This document shows, piece after piece, positions 1-9,539 of a stretch of 35,666 bases of DNA. The notes below the pieces were generated by a model that had not been told where the DNA came from, searched no databases, and worked only from the letters and a program-made list of their open reading frames with translations. The stretch lies in NCBI GenBank assembly GCA_020061305.1, contig JAGUYM010000007.1, forward strand, positions 1-35,666, in the 5' to 3' direction. How positions within the stretch are numbered: position 1 is the first letter of the stretch; the number at the start of each line of letters is the position of its first letter. This stretch comes from Candidatus Woesebacteria bacterium. Its GTDB lineage: Bacteria > Patescibacteriota > Microgenomatia > UBA8517. The translations under genes and the position numbers were made by a program.

Positions 1-2
1 GG

Positions 3-73
3 AGCGGGTGAGCAGAATTGAACTGCCTACTCATCCTTGGGAAGGATGTATTTTACCGGTAAACTACACCCGC
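3..73 (-). tRNA. tRNA-Gly (CCC anticodon)
   Basis: Reverse complement folds as a cloverleaf: acceptor GCGGGTG/CACCCGC, anticodon stem-loop CATCC-TTCCCAA-GGATG (anticodon CCC), T arm GGCAG-TTCAATT-CTGCT. Window edge lies at the CCA end. Confidence 0.93.
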
Positions 74-121
74 CTACATTTCGTTTTGACTGTAGGTTTC
101 GCCTACCGACATATTATACCA

Positions 122-658
122 CTACCTTGGTAGCACCAAAATGTTTCCAGAATGAATTAGGTTAGGGTGAATAAGATTATTTGCCTTTGCAATTTCCAAC
201 CATTTATAACCATCTCCATATGCTCTCACAGCGATATCCCAAAGATTATCTCCCTTTTGTACTTCATAAGTTGATGAGTCAATTGTATTGGTTTTATCCG
301 CTGTTTCGTCATCCAAATTAGGAATAACCAGTTCTTGTCCTTCTTCAATGATACTTGCGTTTGCTAGTTTATTTTCTGTGGCTATATCAACCCATTTAAA
401 ACCGTCTCCGTAATATTTAACTGCTATATTCCAAAGGTTTTCGTCTTTTTCTACCCTGTGTGTTTTTTGTGTAGCTTCAATAGAATTGGTTTCTGTTAAT
501 AATTCTTCCGGTATTTTTCCTGTCGAATTTTTAATAAACTTTACAGCAAGACTAGCTACAGTTATTAAAACCAAAATTCCCAAAAAAAGAGAAATAGAGG
601 ATTCATTTAGTTTTATAATTTTTAATGTTTTTTTAAGATTTAAATTCAATGCTATCAC
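122..658 (-). CDS. Membrane-anchored protein with two LysM domains
   Basis: N-terminal TM segment (LFLGILVLITVASLAVKFI), then two repeats of the form 'V.KGDNLWDIAVRAYGDGYKWLEIAKANNL...GNILVLP'. Confidence 0.88.
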   Translation of the reverse strand: MIALNLNLKKTLKIIKLNESSISLFLGILVLITVASLAVKFIKNSTGKIPEELLTETNSIEATQKTHRVEKDENLWNIAVKYYGDGFKWVDIATENKLANASIIEEGQELVIPNLDDETADKTNTIDSSTYEVQKGDNLWDIAVRAYGDGYKWLEIAKANNLIHPNLIHSGNILVLPR

Positions 659-755
659 CCCAATTTCTTCAGGGCAGAAGTATATGAAACAATTTAGAGG
701 AATTTGAATTTGAAGTCAAGAGGAAATTAGTCTAAAATACATTAGTTTACAATGT

Positions 756-830
756 GGGGTCGTGGTGTAATTGGTTAACACATCTCCCTGTCACGGAGAA
801 GACTTGCGAGTTCGAGTCTCGTCGATCCCG
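756..830 (+). tRNA. tRNA-Asp (GTC anticodon)
   Basis: Acceptor GGGGTCG/CGATCCC, anticodon stem-loop TCTCC-CTGTCAC-GGAGA, T loop TTCGAGT; CCA not encoded. Confidence 0.95.
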
Positions 831-855
831 CTTTGTAAATTCAGGTCTACACATT

Positions 856-1062
856 TTAGTCAGAGTATTTTTTAGTTAGTTTTAGACCTTTTTCGTACTT
901 TCTCCCTAAAACATCAATTGTTAGTATCTCGTGTTCTGTTGGAGTTGCCGTTAAAAATTGAGGAGTCCCAATGTGTGTTTCTGTACGATTTATTATCTGA
1001 ACAAGATCATCTTGTTTGCCAGTATCCTGCCCAATTACAACTCCACAGTTATTACAAATCAC
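856..1062 (-). CDS. Small hypothetical protein (68 aa) with N-terminal CxxC
   Basis: Intact ORF filling the gap between tRNA-Asp and the next gene; starts MICNNCG. Confidence 0.45.
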   Translation of the reverse strand: MICNNCGVVIGQDTGKQDDLVQIINRTETHIGTPQFLTATPTEHEILTIDVLGRKYEKGLKLTKKYSD

Positions 1063-1135
1063 AACAGATAAACCTCCTCCGAGATTTCAGTTAAACCCTC
1101 TTTTCTTATTATCATTTGGGTATTATAGTTGATTA

Positions 1136-1438
1136 ATGTCGAAATATAAAAAATTTCAAAAAGATAAAAATAATAATGGGGTGGATGATAGGCTTGACTT
1201 AATTACAAACATTTGTGCGGTTGTATTGCCTTTTACTACCATTGATCAACTTTATATTATTTACATAAATAAACAAACTGTGGGTGTATCTTCAATTACT
1301 TGGCTTCTTTATGGACTTTTATCTATCCCTTTACTTGTTTACTCCATAAAAAGAAAAGAAGTTCCAATGATAATTTTAAATGGTTTATGGGTTATTGTTG
1401 ACTTTGCAGTCTGGTTTGGTGTTGTGCTATATTCATAG
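1136..1438 (+). CDS. SemiSWEET/PQ-loop-like small membrane protein
   Basis: 100 aa, three TM segments; 'GVSSITWLLYGLLSIPLLVYSIKRKEVPMIILNGLWVIVD' resembles SemiSWEET transporters. Confidence 0.6.
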   Translation: MSKYKKFQKDKNNNGVDDRLDLITNICAVVLPFTTIDQLYIIYINKQTVGVSSITWLLYGLLSIPLLVYSIKRKEVPMIILNGLWVIVDFAVWFGVVLYS

Positions 1439-1442
1439 TTAG

Positions 1443-3134
1443 ATGACAAATGTAGAGGTTGCTGAATTATTGAGACAGGTAGCGTCTGCATATCAATACA
1501 AAGATGAATCTAAATATAAATTTCAAATAATCGCGTATAACCGTGCAGCAGATTCTATTGAGCATGCAACTTCTGAACTTAAAGACCTTTGGGATGATGG
1601 AAAATTAGACGAAATTCCTTCAATTGGTTCTTCAATCGCCTCACATTTAGATGAACTTTTTAAAACTGGTAAATCAAAACATTTTGATGAGATCATGAAT
1701 GGAATTCCTAAAGAAGCATTTGTTTTAATGGCATTACCTAAGGTTGGTCTTAAAACAGCATTAAAAATGTTAAATGAGTTGCCAAAATCCGAAATTAAAA
1801 AACACTTAGATCAAGCCATAAAGCTTAAGGCTAAAAACTTAAGACATTTATTGCCTTATGCCGAAAAACTAGCGTATGAGGTTGTAGAATGGCTTAAGGC
1901 CTGTGGATTGGTTGAAAAAATAGATGTATTGGGGTCACTTCGTAGAAAAACGGCAACAGTAGGGGATATAGATATACTGGTTTCGCCAAAGAACTCCAAA
2001 AACCAAGAACTTCAAAAATCAAAATTAATAGAGCATTTTACAAAATACCCCAAAACACAAAAAATAATAGAGGCTGGAACAAAAACAGCGTCAATTTTGC
2101 TTCCTAATAATGTTCAAGTTGATATTTTGGTTACTGACCTCAACGCCTATGGTAACGCTCTCCAACACTTTACAGGTAGCAAATTTCATAATATTGCCCT
2201 GCGTGAACACTCACTTAAAAAGGGTTGGAGCATGAATGAATTTAGATTAAAACCAACTAAGAACGAAAAGATAAGAGCTAAGAGATTTAGAACAGAAAAA
2301 GAACTTTATGAATTTTTGGACTTGAGATATATAGAGCCGGAATTAAGAGAAGATCTGGGAGAAATAGAAGCTTCAAAAAACAATACTTTACCAAATCTTG
2401 TTAAATTGGAGGATATCAAAGGTGATTTACAAATACATAGTAACTTTGATATTGAAACAAGCCATGACTTGGGGGTAAGTAGTATGGAGGAAATAGTAAA
2501 GAGGGGTGAGGAATTAGGATATGAATATATTGCCTTTACTGAACACAACCCAAGTAAAAAGAACCATGATGCTAAACGGATAATAGAATTACTCAAATTA
2601 AAGAGTGAAAAGATTCGTGAAAAAGATTGGGGTATTAAAGTATTCAATAGTTTAGAGATAGATATAAATAAAGATGGCAGTTTGCCAGTTCCAGACAAAG
2701 GTTTAGAACTTTTAGACTTCGCGTTAGTTTCCATTCATGGGGTTTTTGACCTTCCTCGCTCTGCTCAAACAGAACGAGTTTTAAATGCTCTCAATCATCC
2801 CAAAGTTAAAATATTCGCTCACCCTACTGCAAGAAAAATTAATGAAAGAGAAGGCGTGGAACTTGATTGGGAAAAGATATTTGATTTTTGTCTTAAAAAC
2901 AATAAGTGGATAGAAATAAATGCTGATCCGATGAGGCTTGATTTACCGGATGTTTTAGTCAGGGATGCTGTGAAAAAAGGTGTGAAATTAACAATTGGAA
3001 CAGACACTCATGAGGTATCAATGATGGATAATATGAAATATGGGGTATATGTGGCGAGAAGAGGATGGTGTGAAGATAAAAATATAATAAATACGCTTCC
3101 CTTTATTGACCTGATTAACCTAATTACTAATTGA
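1443..3134 (+). CDS. polX: DNA polymerase/3'-5' exonuclease PolX (Pol beta domain + PHP domain)
   Basis: HhH 'LPKVGLKTA', nucleotidyltransferase 'GSLRRKTATVGDIDILV', C-terminal PHP 'LQIHSNFD...AFTEHN...IGTDTH'. Confidence 0.93.
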   Translation: MTNVEVAELLRQVASAYQYKDESKYKFQIIAYNRAADSIEHATSELKDLWDDGKLDEIPSIGSSIASHLDELFKTGKSKHFDEIMNGIPKEAFVLMALPKVGLKTALKMLNELPKSEIKKHLDQAIKLKAKNLRHLLPYAEKLAYEVVEWLKACGLVEKIDVLGSLRRKTATVGDIDILVSPKNSKNQELQKSKLIEHFTKYPKTQKIIEAGTKTASILLPNNVQVDILVTDLNAYGNALQHFTGSKFHNIALREHSLKKGWSMNEFRLKPTKNEKIRAKRFRTEKELYEFLDLRYIEPELREDLGEIEASKNNTLPNLVKLEDIKGDLQIHSNFDIETSHDLGVSSMEEIVKRGEELGYEYIAFTEHNPSKKNHDAKRIIELLKLKSEKIREKDWGIKVFNSLEIDINKDGSLPVPDKGLELLDFALVSIHGVFDLPRSAQTERVLNALNHPKVKIFAHPTARKINEREGVELDWEKIFDFCLKNNKWIEINADPMRLDLPDVLVRDAVKKGVKLTIGTDTHEVSMMDNMKYGVYVARRGWCEDKNIINTLPFIDLINLITN

Positions 3135-3163
3135 CCTAAATTGGGATTTGGTAATTGGAATTT
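3122..3163. repeat. Degenerate 7-nt-period array across the polX stop codon
   Basis: aattact aattgac ctaaatt gggattt ggtaatt ggaattt; stop TGA at 3132-3134. Confidence 0.45.
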
Positions 3164-3208
3164 GTTTAGAATAATTAGTACAATTAGAATTAGAATAATT
3201 AGAAATTA

Positions 3209-3790
3209 TTGAAGGGTGGTGATAATGAAATGAATATTTTATACATATTATTGGCAATAGGAGCGATTTTGATTGGTTGGGTAATTTCTCAATACAATTT
3301 TTTTGTATCAAGTAAAGCAAGAATTAAAGCTTCGATTCAAGAGATTGGAAATCAACTTAAAAGGCAGGCAGACCTTATTCCAAATCTTGAAGCTTCAGTC
3401 AAAGGATACTTAAAGCATGAAAAGGGAATACTGGAAATGCTTTCAGAAGCTCGCAAGCTTGTTTCTAAGGGACAAGATGCTTCGAAACAAATTGGTCAAG
3501 CTTTGTCTGGTTTAAAAATAGTAGTTGAGAGTAATCCTGAACTTAAAGCAAACACTGTTGTTGAAAACTTAATGGGGGAACTTAGAGACACAGCAGACAA
3601 GGTAATGTATGCAAGAAGACTGATGATTGACTTAACTGCAGATTACAATGTTAAAAGGGCAACTTTTCCAACAAATTTAGTAGCACAGATGTTTAAGTTT
3701 GATGAACTAAAAGGCTTGGAAACTGAAGAAGGTGGCGACTTTTTAAAAGTAACTGCAACTGAAATGAAAAGTACTAAAATTAATCTTTAA
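3209..3790 (+). CDS. LemA family protein
   Basis: N-terminal TM, 'RQADLIPNLEASVKGYLKHEKGILEMLSEAR' and 'ARRLMIDLTADYN'; next to htpX as commonly seen. Start may be the internal ATG at 3230. Confidence 0.9.
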   Translation: MKGGDNEMNILYILLAIGAILIGWVISQYNFFVSSKARIKASIQEIGNQLKRQADLIPNLEASVKGYLKHEKGILEMLSEARKLVSKGQDASKQIGQALSGLKIVVESNPELKANTVVENLMGELRDTADKVMYARRLMIDLTADYNVKRATFPTNLVAQMFKFDELKGLETEEGGDFLKVTATEMKSTKINL

Positions 3791-3818
3791 TTAATTTATG
3801 CTTAAGTAAGCCTGTGAT

Positions 3819-4745
3819 ATGCAAAATATATATGAGGTGCAACAGAGTAATAAGATAAAAAGCGGTGTTATTACTGCTTTGTTTCTGGTATTTTCTTTTA
3901 TTGCTATTTATATATTGGGTCAAGCGTTCGGATATTACATGGGCTATGATGTTGGAGGCCTGGGTTATATAGGGATTGCATTTATAGTTTCAGGAATTTC
4001 TACATTTATAAGTTATTACAATTCAGACAAAATAGTTCTTTCAATTTCTGGGGCAAGGCCAGCAAATAAAGAAGAAGATAAAATATTTAAACAAGTTGGG
4101 GAGAATTTATCAATTGGAACCGGTCTACCTCTACCTAAACTTTATGTCATTGAAGATACTGCTCCAAATGCTTTTGCAACAGGGAGAGATCCGGAACACG
4201 CAGTGGTTTGTGTTACATCCGGTTTACTTTCAAAACTAAATAGAAGTGAACTTGAAGCAGTTGTGGCCCATGAGATGGGGCATATCAAAAATTATGATAT
4301 AAGGCTTATGAGTATCGTTTCTGTGATGGTTGGTTTAGTCGCACTTTTGGCTGATTGGCTTTTACATATTGGAATGAGGACAAGAGGAAGGAGGGATGAG
4401 TCGGGTAATGCGGGAGCGATAATCGTGGTATTGGGGGTAATTTTTGCTTTAATTTCCCCAATTATTGCGACAATGATACAACTTGCAATTTCAAGAAGGA
4501 GAGAATTTTTTGCAGATAGTGAAGCAGTGATGTTTACCAGAAACCCTCAGGGGCTAATAAATGCACTTACTAAAATATCAAATGACCATGAACCATTGGA
4601 AGCTGCAAATAAAGCAACAGCTCATTTGTATATAGTTACTCCTTTTAAAGACAAAGTCAGGTCCTCAGTGGGGATGTTTGCAAATTTGTTTAATACTCAC
4701 CCACCAATTAAAGAAAGAATTCAAGCCCTTCAAAAAATGAGTTAA
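3819..4745 (+). CDS. htpX: M48 family zinc metalloprotease HtpX
   Basis: 'VVAHEMGHIKNYD' zinc motif, 'SRRREFFADSEAV', TM segments. Confidence 0.95.
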   Translation: MQNIYEVQQSNKIKSGVITALFLVFSFIAIYILGQAFGYYMGYDVGGLGYIGIAFIVSGISTFISYYNSDKIVLSISGARPANKEEDKIFKQVGENLSIGTGLPLPKLYVIEDTAPNAFATGRDPEHAVVCVTSGLLSKLNRSELEAVVAHEMGHIKNYDIRLMSIVSVMVGLVALLADWLLHIGMRTRGRRDESGNAGAIIVVLGVIFALISPIIATMIQLAISRRREFFADSEAVMFTRNPQGLINALTKISNDHEPLEAANKATAHLYIVTPFKDKVRSSVGMFANLFNTHPPIKERIQALQKMS

Positions 4746-4757
4746 ACAAAGTATTAT

Positions 4758-5069
4758 ATGGATATGGCTAAATTAACTAAGGGTGATGTCTTGCACGTCG
4801 CGAGACTTTCGAATTTGAATTTAACAGAAGATGAATTGGAGATGTTTACGCTACAACTTTCAAAAATAGTTGATTTTTTTAGTGAACTATCTGAAATTGA
4901 TACAACAAATATTAAACCAACCAGTCAAACTACAGGACTTATAAATATATTAAGAGATGATATGGTAATGAGTGACAGGATGTTAACACAGAACGAAGCT
5001 TTATCTGGAACTGACAACACATATAATGGCATGTTTAGGGTTCCAAAAGTACTTAAAAACAAGATTTAG
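4758..5069 (+). CDS. gatC: Asp-tRNA(Asn)/Glu-tRNA(Gln) amidotransferase subunit C
   Basis: 'VARLSNLNLTEDELEMFTLQLSKIVDFFSELSEIDT', 'FRVPKVL' C-terminus; directly upstream of gatA. Confidence 0.93.
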   Translation: MDMAKLTKGDVLHVARLSNLNLTEDELEMFTLQLSKIVDFFSELSEIDTTNIKPTSQTTGLINILRDDMVMSDRMLTQNEALSGTDNTYNGMFRVPKVLKNKI

Positions 5070-5088
5070 GATGCAAGATTTAAGATTT
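5061..5088. repeat. Heptamer array at the gatC/gatA junction
   Basis: aagattt aggatgc aagattt aagattt. Confidence 0.6.
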
Positions 5089-6477
5089 ATGACTAACAAC
5101 AATATACCATTAACAATTAAGGAGACACAGGAAGGATTGAAAGCTAAAAAGTTTTTGGCCGTTGAATTGGTTGATGCTTATTTGGAAAGAATTAAAAAGT
5201 TTAATCCTGAGTATAATATATTTTTGACAATTACAGAGGAAGAGGCTTACAAGAAAGCCAGAGAGTTAGATAAAGTGGGATTGTATGATAAACCTTTGTC
5301 TGGAGTTACAGCTTCATATAAAGATATATTCCTTACTAAAAATATTAGAACTACAGCTGCTTCTAAAATATTAGATAATTATATTCCTGCTTACAGTGCA
5401 ACAAGTGTCAAAAAAATTGAAGATGCTGGGGCAATACCACTTGGAAAACTCAATTGCGACGCCTTTGCGCATGGAGCATCTGGAGAGAATTCAGATTATG
5501 GTTCAACTAAAAATCCTTGGAACAAAGAATTTGTTCCAGGCGGATCATCTAGTGGATCTGCTGCTGCATTGGCTGCTGGAATGTCTTTGGTTTCATTGGG
5601 TAGTGATACTGGAGGTTCTACTAGACAACCTGCCAATTTTTGCAATTTAGTCGGTTTAAAGCCTACACGAGGTGTGATATCGAGATATGGTGTTATAGCT
5701 ATGAGTTCATCAATTGACACAGTTGGAACATTTACACATACAGTAGATGATATGGAAATAATGTTTGATGTTTTAAAGGGAGAAGATGGCTTTGATGGAA
5801 TTGTTAAAAATTTTGAAAAGCCACAAATTAAAGAAGAGTTTAAATTAGGTATTGCAAAAGAATTTTTTAAAGAGGGTCTAGATAGAGAGGTTGAGGAAAT
5901 GATTGAGGGTGTTAGAAAAACCTTTGAAAGTATAAATATTGAAATTGTCGATATAAGCTTACCTCATACTAAATATGCAGTTCCTATTTATTATATAATT
6001 CAACCTGCAGAAGTATCAAGTAATTTAGGCAGATTTGATGGAATTAGATATGGGAACAATAGAGATCGTTTTGGAAGCGAAGCTAAAAGAAGAATAATGC
6101 TTGGAAGTTATGTTTTATCAAGTGGTTATTATGATGCCTATTTTGATAAGGCCCAAAGAGTACGGACAAAACTTATTGAAGATTTTAACTTGGCTTTCGA
6201 AAAAGTAGATGCCATTCTTTCCCCTGTATCTCCAACTCCACCATTTAAATTGGGCGAAAACACAAATGACCCACTGAAAATGTATTTGGAGGATGTATAT
6301 ACAGCATCAATTAATCTTGTTGGGGTTCCCTCACTTGCTTTACCTACTATGTTTTCTGAGGGTGGATTACCGATTGGGTTTCAATTAATTGGCCCCAATT
6401 TTTCTGAGCATAATTTATTTGAACTTGGAAGACGATATCATCAAGAAATAAATTACAAACCAAAAATTGCTTTATGA
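5089..6477 (+). CDS. gatA: Asp-tRNA(Asn)/Glu-tRNA(Gln) amidotransferase subunit A
   Basis: Amidase signature 'GGSSSGSAAALAAGMSLVSLGSDTGGSTRQPANFCNLVGLKPTRGVISRYG'. ORF is open from 5026; 5071 or 5089 is the likely start because upstream sequence overlaps gatC. Confidence 0.94.
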   Translation: MTNNNIPLTIKETQEGLKAKKFLAVELVDAYLERIKKFNPEYNIFLTITEEEAYKKARELDKVGLYDKPLSGVTASYKDIFLTKNIRTTAASKILDNYIPAYSATSVKKIEDAGAIPLGKLNCDAFAHGASGENSDYGSTKNPWNKEFVPGGSSSGSAAALAAGMSLVSLGSDTGGSTRQPANFCNLVGLKPTRGVISRYGVIAMSSSIDTVGTFTHTVDDMEIMFDVLKGEDGFDGIVKNFEKPQIKEEFKLGIAKEFFKEGLDREVEEMIEGVRKTFESINIEIVDISLPHTKYAVPIYYIIQPAEVSSNLGRFDGIRYGNNRDRFGSEAKRRIMLGSYVLSSGYYDAYFDKAQRVRTKLIEDFNLAFEKVDAILSPVSPTPPFKLGENTNDPLKMYLEDVYTASINLVGVPSLALPTMFSEGGLPIGFQLIGPNFSEHNLFELGRRYHQEINYKPKIAL

Positions 6478-7775
6478 AATATACACCAATAATCGGACTA
6501 GAGGTTCATATAGAACCAAATACAAAATCAAAAATGTTTTGTGGATGCAGTCAAGATCATTTTGGCAAAAAGCCAAATACCAATACTTGCCCTATTTGCT
6601 TGGGACTTCCTGGGGCGTTGCCTTATGCAAACAAAGAAGCCATAAAAAAAACTATTTTACTAGGTCTTGCGTTGGGATCTGAAATTTCAAAATCAAGCAG
6701 ATTTTACAGAAAGCATTATTTTTACCCTGACCTTCCTAAAAGCTATCAAACAAGCCAAAAAGAAAACCCGTTTTGTATAGGCGGTGAACTTCTTGGCAAA
6801 AAGATAAACCATATTCATCTAGAGGAAGATGCTGGTAAACTTATTCACGCTGATGATGGCTCACTTATTGATTTTAATCGTTCTGGATGTGCTTTAATCG
6901 AGCTTGTAACTGAGCCTGTTTTTCATTCTATTGATGAAGTTTTAAAATTCTTAAAAGAACTTCAACTAATTGCAAGATACTTGGATATCAGTTCTTGTGA
7001 TATGGAAAAGGGAACTATGAGGCTAGAGGCAAACGTTTCTTTAGGCACTAGACAACAGGTACCGGGCAATGGGTTGCCCGATTACAAGGTAGAACTTAAA
7101 AACATAAATAGTTTCAGGTTCTTGGAAAAGGCAATTGAAGTAGAAATTAGGAGACAGGAGTTAGAGCTCAGTAAAGGCAGGGAGCCTATACAGGAAACGA
7201 GAGGATATGATGAAGCTAAAAAAACAACTTTTAGTCAAAGGTCTAAAGAAGAAGCTCATGATTACAGATACTTTCCAGAAGCTGATTTACCGCCTGTTGT
7301 GATAGATAGATCTATTATCTTAGATCTTAGATCTAAGATGGTGGAACTGCCACAACAAAAGAGGGAGAGATTTGAAGAACAATATAAAATTTCAAAAGAA
7401 TTTATAGAGATTTTGGTAAGTGATAAAAAAAGAGCAGATTATTTTGAGGAAGTGGCAAAATTAGATAGCAACTACAAAACTATTGCTGATTTGATAGTTA
7501 ACAAAAGATTTGACCAAAAATATCCTGAACCCGCTGGACTTGCGAGAGAAATTTATAACTTAAGCCACATGCAATATGCAACTGATACCGAAACTGCAGA
7601 AATAATATCAAAAGTAATTGCAGGTAATACTGATATAGTTACCAAATATAATAATGGACAGACTCAAGTATTGGGATTTTTAATTGGTCAAGTACAAAAA
7701 TTGCTTAAAGGCACGGGTAACCCAAAACTTATTTCTAGATTATTGATTGAAAAACTTGAGAATGATCAAAAGTAG
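6474..7775 (+). CDS. gatB: Asp-tRNA(Asn)/Glu-tRNA(Gln) amidotransferase subunit B
   Basis: 'PIIGLEVHIEPNTKSKMFCGC', 'CPICLGLPGALP', 'DYRYFPEADLPP'; C-terminal YqeY-like tail. Confidence 0.96.
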   Translation: MKYTPIIGLEVHIEPNTKSKMFCGCSQDHFGKKPNTNTCPICLGLPGALPYANKEAIKKTILLGLALGSEISKSSRFYRKHYFYPDLPKSYQTSQKENPFCIGGELLGKKINHIHLEEDAGKLIHADDGSLIDFNRSGCALIELVTEPVFHSIDEVLKFLKELQLIARYLDISSCDMEKGTMRLEANVSLGTRQQVPGNGLPDYKVELKNINSFRFLEKAIEVEIRRQELELSKGREPIQETRGYDEAKKTTFSQRSKEEAHDYRYFPEADLPPVVIDRSIILDLRSKMVELPQQKRERFEEQYKISKEFIEILVSDKKRADYFEEVAKLDSNYKTIADLIVNKRFDQKYPEPAGLAREIYNLSHMQYATDTETAEIISKVIAGNTDIVTKYNNGQTQVLGFLIGQVQKLLKGTGNPKLISRLLIEKLENDQK

Positions 7776-8967
7776 AAACTTCATTTATCTTTTTATCTCA
7801 CAAATATTGTCACAGATGACAGTAAACATAATGAATTTTTTACTTTTAGCCCGACTTTTCAATTCAACAGGCTCTTCTATTGCCACATCCCTATTGTGGG
7901 TAAGTTATGCATTGCCAGCTATTTTTTTTGGTCCCATTGGGGCAGGAATTGTTGACCTTTTTGATAGAAGGAAAATACTAATATTTTCAAACCTAATCCA
8001 AGCTCTAATTGTTTTTATGTATATTTTTTCCCACAGTTATTCAATATTTTTACTCTTTGCTGTAGTAACTGGTTATTCTTTCATGAATCAATTTTATGTA
8101 CCTGCAGAATCTGCAGCCTTACCATCGGTTGTTAACAAGAAAGTCTTAGCTAAAGCGAATAGTATTTTTTTTATAACACAACAACTAGCAGTTTTAATTG
8201 GGTTTGGCTTTGCAGGGATATTGGAAAAGCTGATTGGATTTAAAGGATCGCTAATTTTATGTTCAATATTTTTGTTTATGGCAACTACGAGCGTATACTT
8301 TTTACCAAAATTAACAGTAACATCTAAAGTTAAAATTGATTGGGAAAATGTATTGAACAATTTATTTTCCCATATTTTAGACGGTTATAGATTTATAAAA
8401 CATAACGGAAACATTCTTTACCCACTAGGGCTATTGTTTGTCATCCAAGCGGGGCTTGCCGTAATTACCGCCAACTTACCACAATTTGCGAAAGAAATAT
8501 TTAGCGTTTCATCTAACTATATTGGACTTTTAGTTGTAGTTCCTGCCGGAATTGGTGCATTATTTGGATCAATTTTCTTGAATAAAGTAGCTTTAAATAA
8601 AATTAGAAAAAAGAAAATAATTGAAACAGGCCTATTATTATTGGCTTTGTCATTATTAGTGTTGATTTTGGCACCTATTTATTTTTCATCAATAGCAGTT
8701 TTAATTTTAGGTGTTGGATTTGCATTTATAAACATAACTACAATTACATATCTGCAGCAGGTTACGCCACTCTTTTTAAGAGGAAGAGTTTTTGGAAATT
8801 TGTGGTTTTTGGTTACAATTGCAAGTATTTTGCCCGTAATTTTTTCTGGGGTGGTGTCAGAATTTTTTGGAACAAAAACCTTATTAACAATAATCGCATT
8901 GGGTGCTATTCTAATTCTGAGTTGCTCAATAACTAAAGGTCAAAAATTTATAGAGGAAAAATTTTAA
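7762..8967 (+). CDS. MFS transporter
   Basis: About 12 hydrophobic segments, 'DLFDRRKILIFSNLIQA' loop after TM2, 'PLFLRGRVFG' motif. ATG at 7762 preferred to TTG at 7747. Confidence 0.85.
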   Translation: MIKSRNFIYLFISQILSQMTVNIMNFLLLARLFNSTGSSIATSLLWVSYALPAIFFGPIGAGIVDLFDRRKILIFSNLIQALIVFMYIFSHSYSIFLLFAVVTGYSFMNQFYVPAESAALPSVVNKKVLAKANSIFFITQQLAVLIGFGFAGILEKLIGFKGSLILCSIFLFMATTSVYFLPKLTVTSKVKIDWENVLNNLFSHILDGYRFIKHNGNILYPLGLLFVIQAGLAVITANLPQFAKEIFSVSSNYIGLLVVVPAGIGALFGSIFLNKVALNKIRKKKIIETGLLLLALSLLVLILAPIYFSSIAVLILGVGFAFINITTITYLQQVTPLFLRGRVFGNLWFLVTIASILPVIFSGVVSEFFGTKTLLTIIALGAILILSCSITKGQKFIEEKF

Positions 8968-8969
8968 AT

Positions 8970-9539
8970 ATGGAAGAAAAAAGACACGATTATTGGACAA
9001 AATGGATTGAGAATAAATCTCCAGAAGAAATAGCAAAAATGTTGGCTGACATTGAGTATGAATCAGAACATGATGGCTTGACCGGATTATTAAATCGAAA
9101 AGGTTGGAATCGTCAATTGTCAAATTTTGAAGTCTTATCTGATCGAGAAGGTAAAGAACTAAGCTTTTTGATTATAGACATAAATGATTTCAAAAGAATT
9201 AATGATAGTTTTGGCCACAACGTTGGTGATGAAGTACTACAATTTGTGTCTAGAATTTTCAAATCGGTGGATCGCTCAAGTGATATTCAGGCAAGAATTG
9301 GTGGTGATGAGTTTGCGATTTTATTACCGTTTACAAATTTTGAAGAAGCCGAGAAATTAAAAGATAGAATAATACATAAAATGACAGAAGAAATTGATGA
9401 ATTACCAGATAATAATAATTTAGTGAAAGTAAATCCTTCTGTATCAATTGGAACAGGAACAAGGAAACCTTATGGTGATAGTACGATTGCTATCAAACAA
9501 GCAGATGATAATATGTACACGATCAAAAGAAATAAATAA
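8970..9539 (+). CDS. GGDEF-domain diguanylate cyclase
   Basis: 'DGLTGLLNRKGW', 'LIIDINDFKRINDSFGHNVGDEVL', 'RIGGDEFAILLP'; RSSD lies five residues before GGDEF (I-site). Confidence 0.93.
   Translation: MEEKRHDYWTKWIENKSPEEIAKMLADIEYESEHDGLTGLLNRKGWNRQLSNFEVLSDREGKELSFLIIDINDFKRINDSFGHNVGDEVLQFVSRIFKSVDRSSDIQARIGGDEFAILLPFTNFEEAEKLKDRIIHKMTEEIDELPDNNNLVKVNPSVSIGTGTRKPYGDSTIAIKQADDNMYTIKRNK

Noticed and set aside
2306-2734. 142-aa minus ORF (likewise 10312-10575, 11938-12219, 12289-12648, 23239-23502, 26873-27202, 27045-27341)
   Set aside because: Antisense to conserved polX, dnaE, uvrB or uvrA coding sequence; low-complexity Ser/Leu/Phe composition typical of antisense frames.
7317-7339. ATCTTAGATC-TTA-GATCTAAGAT palindrome in gatB
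   Set aside because: AT-rich, and the peptide 'IILDLRSKMVELP' aligns with normal GatB, so it is probably coincidental rather than an insertion.
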